10,945 bases of DNA from an uncultured Oscillospiraceae bacterium (GTDB taxonomy: Bacteria; Bacillota; Clostridia; Oscillospirales; Oscillospiraceae), in contig CAKUHX010000044.1 in NCBI GenBank assembly GCA_934659475.1, forward strand, positions 1 to 10,945, given 5' to 3'. This document shows, piece by piece, positions 7,045 through 10,945 of the stretch. How positions within the stretch are numbered: the first letter of the stretch is position 1; every line of letters begins with the position of its first letter. Below the pieces are notes generated by a model. It ran no database searches. It worked only from the letters and a program-made list of their open reading frames with translations, and was not told where the DNA came from. Both the position numbers and the translations under genes were made by a program.

Positions 7045-7062
7045 GGGGCGGTCCGCCCCTTT
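7045..7062 (+). terminator. Short second hairpin after the main terminator
   Basis: GGGGCG (7045-7050) pairs with CGCCCC (7054-7059) around a short loop, followed by TTT. It directly follows the T-run of the larger hairpin and may back it up. It is weak on its own because the T-run is short. Confidence 0.35.
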
Positions 7063-7078
7063 GCCCGCCCCTGCGTCA

Positions 7079-7114
7079 AAATTAGACGTTTCTTAGATAC
7101 CCCCCGTCTATACT
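7079..7114 (+). promoter_or_regulatory. Predicted activator-dependent (SARP-type) promoter for gltS-ftcD-fchA, site B
   Basis: AAATTAGACG (7079-7088) is followed by a second heptad TTAGATA at 7093-7099, exactly 11 bases after TTAGACG (7082-7088), with 5 of 7 positions equal. A TATACT -10 box lies at 7109-7114, 9 bases after the second heptad. No -35 box is present at 16-18 bases (ACGTTT at the 17-base position). SARP-controlled promoters typically have 7-bp direct repeats at 11-bp pitch replacing the -35 box, about 8 bases from the -10, so the layout fits well. CGTCTAT (7105-7111), a near inverse copy of the heptad, overlaps the -10. Predicted start is near 7121. Binding by the regulator at 3696-6764 is an inference. 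Confidence 0.6.
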
Positions 7115-7120
7115 GGACAG

Positions 7121-7202
7121 CGTGAGGGGCCGATGCGCCCCGAGATAGGGATGGTGCCTTCCCGACGGCCGCGGGAGGCGCCGCAAGTGAGATAAAGAAA
7201 TA
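7121..7202 (+). other. Structured 5' leader of gltS
   Basis: About 95 untranslated bases lie between the predicted start point and the gltS ATG. GGGGC (7126-7130) pairs with GCCCC (7137-7141), GGGA (7148-7151) pairs with TCCC (7160-7163), and CGGC (7166-7169) can pair with GCCG (7180-7183). A purine-rich unpaired stretch then leads into the GGAGGG ribosome binding site. I do not recognise a known riboswitch class (checked by eye against THF, glycine, TPP, cobalamin and fluoride motifs). It may be a stabilising leader or an undescribed element. Confidence 0.35.
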
Positions 7203-7217
7203 GGAGGGAATCATTCA

Positions 7218-8459
7218 ATGTCTTTTGAAACCGTAGAGAATGTGCTGCATATCAAAGCTGACTCGGTCATGACTCTGGCTATGGCCGCCGTGCTGCTGCT
7301 GCTCGGCTATTTTGTCCGCAACAAGGTCTCTTTCCTCGGCAAGTACTGCATCCCCGCCCCCGTGGTCGGCGGTTTCCTGTTCATGTTCGTTACCTTTGCC
7401 GGCCATCAGTCCGGCAGCTTTACCTTTGACTTCACCAACACCTTCCAGTCCCCCTTCATGCTGGCCTTCTTCACCACCGTGGGTCTGGGCGCCAGCGTTA
7501 AGCTGCTGAAGAAGGGCGGCGTGATGCTGGTGATCTACTGGCTGATGGCCTGTATCATCTCCGTCATCCAGAACGCTCTGGCCATCGGCGTGGGCTCCGT
7601 TGTGAACGTGCCCGCTCCCTACGCCCTGCTGTGCGGCGCCATCTCCATGATCGGCGGCCACGGCGCTGCCGGCGCTTACGGCGGCACCTTTGAGACCATG
7701 GGCTACAGCGCCGGCACCACCGTAGGCGCCGCCGCCGCCACCTTCGGCCTGATCTCCGGCGTTCTGCTGGGCGGCCCCCTGGCCCGCCGGCTGATCGAGA
7801 AGAACGGGCTGAAGCCCGAGGAGGACACCACCTCTTATGATGACATCGAGAGCATCAACGCCGGCCACGGCGAGAAGCTGACCGGCCTGGACGTGATCAA
7901 GAACGTGGCCGCCATCATCATCTGCATGGCCCTCGGCACCATAGTGGCCGGCTGGGTCGGCAAGCTGATCGACATGGACTTCCCCACCTACGTGGGCGCA
8001 ATGTTCATCGCCGTGATCCTGCGTAACCTGAACGACAAGTTCAACCTCTATAAGTTCAGCTTCCCCCTGGTGGACGGCATCGGCGACGTGATGCTGAACC
8101 TCTACCTGTCCCTGGCTCTGATGACTCTGAAGCTGTGGGAGCTGACCGGCCTGCTGGGCGGCCTGCTGGTCATCCTGGCTGTTCAGGTGGTCGTTATGGC
8201 CCTGTATGCCTACTTCGTAGTGTTCCGCGTCCTGGGCAAGAACTATGACGCCGCTGTCATGTGCTCCGGCCTGTGCGGCCACGGCCTGGGTGCCACTCCC
8301 TCCGCCATCGTGAACATGACCGCCGTGACCGAGAAGTACGGTATGTCCCGCCGGGCCTTCATGATCGTGCCCATCGTGGGCGCCTTCCTGGTGGACATCA
8401 TCTATCAGCCCCAGACCATCGCCTTCATCAAGTTCTTCGTGCCCAACTTCGTTGGCTGA
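7218..8459 (+). CDS. gltS: Sodium/glutamate symporter
   Basis: A 413-residue polytopic membrane protein of the GltS family, which couples glutamate movement to the sodium gradient. Seen: hydrophobic segments along most of the length arranged as two halves, with a hydrophilic loop near residues 200-225 between them. Each half has a signature loop, GGHGAAGAYGGTF at about 146-158 and GHGLGATPSAIVNM at about 354-367, the duplicated re-entrant motifs of this family. Length is normal (E. coli GltS is about 400). GGAGGG (7203-7208) lies 9 bases before the ATG. It is the first gene of an operon with ftcD copy 2 and fchA. Because FtcD makes glutamate inside the cell, the symporter could remove or exchange product glutamate, or scavenge glutamate; direction cannot be read from sequence. 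A GC-only hairpin lies between it and ftcD. Confidence 0.94.
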   Translation: MSFETVENVLHIKADSVMTLAMAAVLLLLGYFVRNKVSFLGKYCIPAPVVGGFLFMFVTFAGHQSGSFTFDFTNTFQSPFMLAFFTTVGLGASVKLLKKGGVMLVIYWLMACIISVIQNALAIGVGSVVNVPAPYALLCGAISMIGGHGAAGAYGGTFETMGYSAGTTVGAAAATFGLISGVLLGGPLARRLIEKNGLKPEEDTTSYDDIESINAGHGEKLTGLDVIKNVAAIIICMALGTIVAGWVGKLIDMDFPTYVGAMFIAVILRNLNDKFNLYKFSFPLVDGIGDVMLNLYLSLALMTLKLWELTGLLGGLLVILAVQVVVMALYAYFVVFRVLGKNYDAAVMCSGLCGHGLGATPSAIVNMTAVTEKYGMSRRAFMIVPIVGAFLVDIIYQPQTIAFIKFFVPNFVG

Positions 8460-8503
8460 GTCTGAACTACGTTCCATCAACAAGCCCCGTCTCCCTTTCA
8501 TGG

Positions 8504-8528
8504 CTCCCGCCCCCGGCCGGGGCGGGGG
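8504..8528 (+). other. GC-rich hairpin between gltS and ftcD
   Basis: A perfect 8-bp stem CCCGCCCC/GGGGCGGG (8506-8513 with 8519-8526) with a CGGCC loop is extended by one G-T and one C-G pair to 8504-8528. TCAAATAAAA follows, with no T-run, so it is not a standard terminator. It may stabilise or separate the gltS part of the transcript and set different amounts of gltS and ftcD-fchA mRNA. Confidence 0.5.
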
Positions 8529-8587
8529 TCAAATAAAAGGAGACAGGAGATCCTAAACCCAACAACACTAATAGGAGGAAAAAATTT

Positions 8588-9502
8588 ATGGCTACCAAGC
8601 TTGTCGAGTGCATCCCCAATTTCAGCTGCTCCAAGGAGAAGGACGAGGCCGCCTATAACGCCCTGGTGGAAGTCGCCAAGAGCGTGCCCGGCTGCACCCT
8701 GTTCGACGCCCAGACCGACGGCAACCACAACCGCTGCGTGTTCACCCTGCTGGGCGACCCCGCCGCTGTTGAGGAGTGCGCCTTCCAGCTGACCAAGAAG
8801 GCCGCCGAGGTCATCGACATGAACAAGCATCACGGCGAGCACTCCCGTATGGGCGCTACCGACGTGATCCCCTTCGTGCCCACCATGAACATGAGCGTGG
8901 AGGAGTGCGTTGAGATCACCAAGCGTCTGGGCCAGCGCATCTGGGATGAGCTGAAGATCCCCTCCTTCCTGTACGAGGACTCCGCCACCCGCCCCGAGCG
9001 CCGCAACCTGGCTACCTGCCGCAAGGGCCAGTTCGAGGGCATGCCCGAGAAGCTGCTGCAGCCCGAGTGGGCCCCCGACTTCGGCGAGCGGAAGATCCAC
9101 CCCACCGCCGGCATCACCGCCATCGGCGCCCGTATGCCTCTGGTGGCCTTCAACGTCAACCTGGCCACCTCTGACGTGAACATCGCCAAGAAGATCGCCA
9201 AGGTCATCCGCGGCTCCTCCGGCGGCTTCCGCAGCTGCAAGGCCATGGGCTTCATGCTGGAGGACCGGGGCATCGCCCAGGTCTCCATGAACATGGTCAA
9301 CTACGAGGACACCCCCCTGTACGTGGTGTACGAGATGATCAAGGCTCTGGCCGAGCGCTACGGCACCTACGTGGTAGACAGCGAGATCGTGGGCCTGACC
9401 CCCGGCAAGGCTCTGATCGACTGCGCCGAGTACTATCTGAAGGCCAAGGACTTTGACTGCCACAACCAGGTGATGGAGTACCACATCATCGAGATGGAGT
9501 GA
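8588..9502 (+). CDS. ftcD: Glutamate formimidoyltransferase (copy 2)
   Basis: A 304-residue single-unit formiminotransferase catalysing N-formimino-L-glutamate + THF to glutamate + 5-formimino-THF (EC 2.1.2.5). Seen: LVECIPNFS at 5-13, NHNRCVFT at 46-53, IDMNKHHGEHSRMG at 76-89 with H85 in the catalytic-His position (HSR rather than the HPR of copy 1), RKGQFEG, IHPTAGITAIGARMP, and the C-terminal DCAEYYLKAKDF shared in form with copy 1. AGGAGG (8573-8578) lies 9 bases before the ATG. It is followed by fchA after 28 bases, the classical pairing, since FchA consumes the 5-formimino-THF. This makes it the better candidate for the main catabolic enzyme. Codon use is strongly GC-biased and regular, suggesting high expression. 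Confidence 0.95.
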   Translation: MATKLVECIPNFSCSKEKDEAAYNALVEVAKSVPGCTLFDAQTDGNHNRCVFTLLGDPAAVEECAFQLTKKAAEVIDMNKHHGEHSRMGATDVIPFVPTMNMSVEECVEITKRLGQRIWDELKIPSFLYEDSATRPERRNLATCRKGQFEGMPEKLLQPEWAPDFGERKIHPTAGITAIGARMPLVAFNVNLATSDVNIAKKIAKVIRGSSGGFRSCKAMGFMLEDRGIAQVSMNMVNYEDTPLYVVYEMIKALAERYGTYVVDSEIVGLTPGKALIDCAEYYLKAKDFDCHNQVMEYHIIEME

Positions 9503-9530
9503 TCCCCGCAGATCCAAGGAGGAGACAAAA

Positions 9531-10157
9531 ATGAAATTAGCTGATATGACCGTTGCCCAGTTCGTCGCCGCCACCGCCTCGGAAGAGCCCGCCCCCGGCG
9601 GCGGCTCCGTGGCCGCGCTGGAGGCCGCCCTGGGCGCCGCCCTGACCGCCATGGTCTGCAACTTCACCACCGGCCGCAAGAAGTGGGCCGAGTTCGAGGA
9701 GAAGGCCAAGGAGATGGAGCAGAAGGCCCTGGTCCTGAAGGAGCAGGCCGTTGACATCATCGACCGGGACACCGAGGCGTTCAACGCCGTGTCCGCCGTG
9801 TTCGCCATGCCCAAGAACACCGACGAGGAGAAGGCCGCCCGCAAGGCCGCCATGCAGGAGGCCCTGAAGGGCTGCACCAAGACCCCGCTGGAGGTCATGG
9901 AGGTCACCTATCAGACCCTGCTGATCATCAAGGAGATGCTGGGCGGCTACAACACCAGCGCCGCCAGCGACTTCGGCTGCGCCGCGCTGAGCCTGAAGGC
10001 CGGCATCCAGGGCGCTTGGCTGAACGTGCTGATCAACATCGGCGGCGTCAATGACGAGGCCTTTGTCAGCGAAGCCCGCGGCAAGGGCGAGGCCATCCTG
10101 GCCAAGGCTCTGTCCCTGGCTGACGAGATCTACGAGGAGATCCTCAAAACCCTGTGA
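9531..10157 (+). CDS. fchA: Formimino-THF cyclodeaminase / methenyl-THF cyclohydrolase
   Basis: A 208-residue, mostly helical protein of the FTCD_C/FchA family. It converts 5-formimino-THF to 5,10-methenyl-THF and ammonia; clostridial members also act as methenyl-THF cyclohydrolases giving 10-formyl-THF. Seen: EEPAPGGGSVAALEAALGAA at 18-37, the glycine-rich family signature, followed by MVCNFTTGRKKW, a long helical middle with DRDTEAFNAV, then YNTSAASDFGCAALSLKAGIQGAWLNVLINI, which matches the conserved C-terminal helices. Length is typical for the stand-alone form. AAGGAGG (9516-9522) lies 8 bases before the ATG, 28 bases after ftcD copy 2. A strong terminator follows. Its product feeds formate-THF ligase, whose gene begins at 10874. 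Confidence 0.95.
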   Translation: MKLADMTVAQFVAATASEEPAPGGGSVAALEAALGAALTAMVCNFTTGRKKWAEFEEKAKEMEQKALVLKEQAVDIIDRDTEAFNAVSAVFAMPKNTDEEKAARKAAMQEALKGCTKTPLEVMEVTYQTLLIIKEMLGGYNTSAASDFGCAALSLKAGIQGAWLNVLINIGGVNDEAFVSEARGKGEAILAKALSLADEIYEEILKTL

Positions 10158-10178
10158 TCCGTTTCTGAACGATCAAGG

Positions 10179-10217
10179 GTGCCCCCGCGGTGCCCGGCCG
10201 CGGGGGCACTTCTTTTT
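10179..10217 (+). terminator. Intrinsic terminator between fchA and hutD
   Basis: A perfect 12-bp stem GTGCCCCCGCGG/CCGCGGGGGCAC (10179-10190 with 10198-10209) with a 7-base loop is followed by TTCTTTTT (10210-10217). The next base begins AAGGAGG (10218-10224), the ribosome binding site of hutD. With no room for a promoter between them, hutD and downstream genes must be read by read-through, making this a likely polarity or attenuation point. Confidence 0.88.
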
Positions 10218-10231
10218 AAGGAGGCTTGACT

Positions 10232-10804
10232 ATGCGCCTTACCCACTTGACATCCCAAAACTATGTGGTCAGCCACTGGTCCGGTGGAAAGACCATCCAG
10301 GTCGCCATCGCCCCCAAGGGTGCCGTCTACGCGGACCGCGACTTCCTTTGGCGGGTCAGTTCCGCGACGGCGGATCTGGACGAATCGGACTACACCCCCC
10401 TGCCCGACTATCAGCGCTGGCTGTCTGTCTTCGACCAGCCCATCCGGCTGCAGCACGACGGCGGAGAGATCATCACCCTGGACCCCTATGGCATCCACTG
10501 CTTTGACGGCGGCGCGGCCACCCATTCCTGGGGCCGCTGTGTAGACTTCAACCTGATGCTGCGCAAGGGCAAGGCCGAGGGCGATCTTCAGGCCCTCAGT
10601 GTAACGGGCGAGAGCCTGAGTCTCAGCGCCCAGGGCGCGGACACCCTTCTGCTGTACTGCGGCGAGGGCAGCGGCAGCGTCTATGCCAACGGCGAGACCG
10701 TGGAGCTGAAGGCGGAGGAAGCCCTGCTGATCGAAGACCCGATGGAAGAGGGCATCGCCCTGACCGGCGAAGGCCGGTTCATGCTGGCCCGGATGAAGGG
10801 CTGA
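10232..10804 (+). CDS. hutD: HutD family protein
   Basis: A 190-residue bicupin-fold protein of the HutD family, found in histidine-utilisation clusters. In Pseudomonas, HutD is reported to act as a governor that limits hut expression or flux rather than as a pathway enzyme. Seen: HWSGGKTIQVAIAPKGA near residues 15-31, then DRDFLWRVSSATAD (about 35-48), the family pattern of a W-x-GG-x-T strand followed by DF-x-WR-x-S-x-A, and DFNLMLRKG near 105-113. AAGGAGG (10218-10224) lies 7 bases before the ATG; the in-frame TTG at 10226 sits only 1 base beyond that site and is rejected as the start. It comes right after a terminator and 69 bases before fhs. Its presence is the clearest link between this cluster and histidine catabolism. 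Confidence 0.88.
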   Translation: MRLTHLTSQNYVVSHWSGGKTIQVAIAPKGAVYADRDFLWRVSSATADLDESDYTPLPDYQRWLSVFDQPIRLQHDGGEIITLDPYGIHCFDGGAATHSWGRCVDFNLMLRKGKAEGDLQALSVTGESLSLSAQGADTLLLYCGEGSGSVYANGETVELKAEEALLIEDPMEEGIALTGEGRFMLARMKG

Positions 10805-10873
10805 GTTTTCCTGTTTCCCCGCCTGCTTCAGGCTGGGCAGAGATACCATCGAAGGATAAGAAAGGATACAACA

Positions 10874-10945
10874 ATGGAGATCAAAACAGACATCGAGATC
10901 GCACAGGCCCATGAGATGAAGAAGATCACGGAGGTGGCGGCCAAC
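10874..10945 (+). CDS. fhs: Formate-tetrahydrofolate ligase, N-terminus only (3' partial)
   Basis: The first 24 codons are seen; the gene runs off the right edge. The peptide starts MEIKTDIEIAQAHEMKKI and continues ITEVAAN, matching the start of formate-THF ligases (10-formyl-THF synthetase, EC 6.3.4.3). In fermentation of formimino compounds the enzyme works in reverse, giving formate, THF and ATP from 10-formyl-THF. AAAGGA (10861-10866) lies 7 bases before the ATG. The 69-base gap after hutD contains only a small 5-bp hairpin GCCTG/CAGGC (10821-10833) and no terminator, so it is probably co-transcribed with hutD. The call rests on a short but characteristic N-terminus and on context after fchA. 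Confidence 0.85.
   Translation, partial: MEIKTDIEIAQAHEMKKITEVAAN

Noticed and set aside
6898..7111. A CRISPR array, because of repeated TTAGACG copies
   Set aside because: Repeats are only 7-10 bases, irregularly spaced and in both orientations.
7215..9907. Two long - strand open frames (7215-8501 and 8498-9907) opposite gltS, ftcD and fchA
   Set aside because: Repetitive His/Gly/Gln- and Val/Leu/Gly-rich translations without recognisable domains, opposite three well-identified genes.

Overview
The window looks like part of a chromosome from a GC-rich anaerobic gut Firmicute, most likely Oscillospiraceae (Flavonifractor, Lawsonibacter, Pseudoflavonifractor type). This rests on gene content (folate-linked amino-acid fermentation, FchA plus formate-THF ligase, a TAXI-TRAP lipoprotein), strong AGGAGG ribosome binding sites, intrinsic terminators and high third-position GC. 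The genus is an inference.

Left part (1 to about 2.6 kb, + strand): the 3' part of a TAXI-type TRAP solute-binding lipoprotein gene, closed by a terminator. A RidA-like imine deaminase follows, then an aldolase of the 4-hydroxy-2-oxovalerate aldolase/HMG-CoA lyase superfamily whose usual catalytic His position holds Asn. A strong 17-bp hairpin terminator, probably shared with the convergent gene, ends this part. Its coding sequence is visibly less GC-biased than the rest.

Middle part (2.6 to 6.8 kb): a stand-alone glutamate formiminotransferase gene (ftcD-like copy 1, - strand) with a consensus TATAAT promoter. It is divergent from a 1022-residue regulator with a SARP-type winged helix, BTAD domain, AAA/STAND ATPase with intact Walker A and B, and a TPR-like C-terminus.

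A 453-bp non-coding region (6765-7217) is rich in structure. It holds a cloverleaf-like palindromic repeat of about 103 bp, a 12-bp hairpin carrying TTAGACG in both arms, two tandem-heptad sites (TTAGACG-N4-TTWGAYA, 11-bp pitch), a GC-rich terminator, and a TATACT -10 box placed about as in SARP-activated promoters. A structured leader follows.

Right part (7.2 to 10.9 kb, + strand): gltS (glutamate/Na+ symporter), ftcD (copy 2), fchA (formimino-THF cyclodeaminase/methenyl-THF cyclohydrolase), a terminator, hutD, and the first 24 codons of fhs (formate-THF ligase). Together these would take formiminoglutamate (the late histidine-degradation intermediate) plus THF to glutamate and formimino-THF, then methenyl-THF and ammonia, and finally, through the folate pool and Fhs, formate and ATP. 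GltS would move glutamate across the membrane. HutH, HutU and HutI are not in the window. The most interesting inference is that the SARP/AAA regulator activates the gltS-ftcD-fchA operon through the tandem heptads, a wiring known from actinomycete antibiotic clusters but not one I associate with histidine/folate fermentation in Clostridia.
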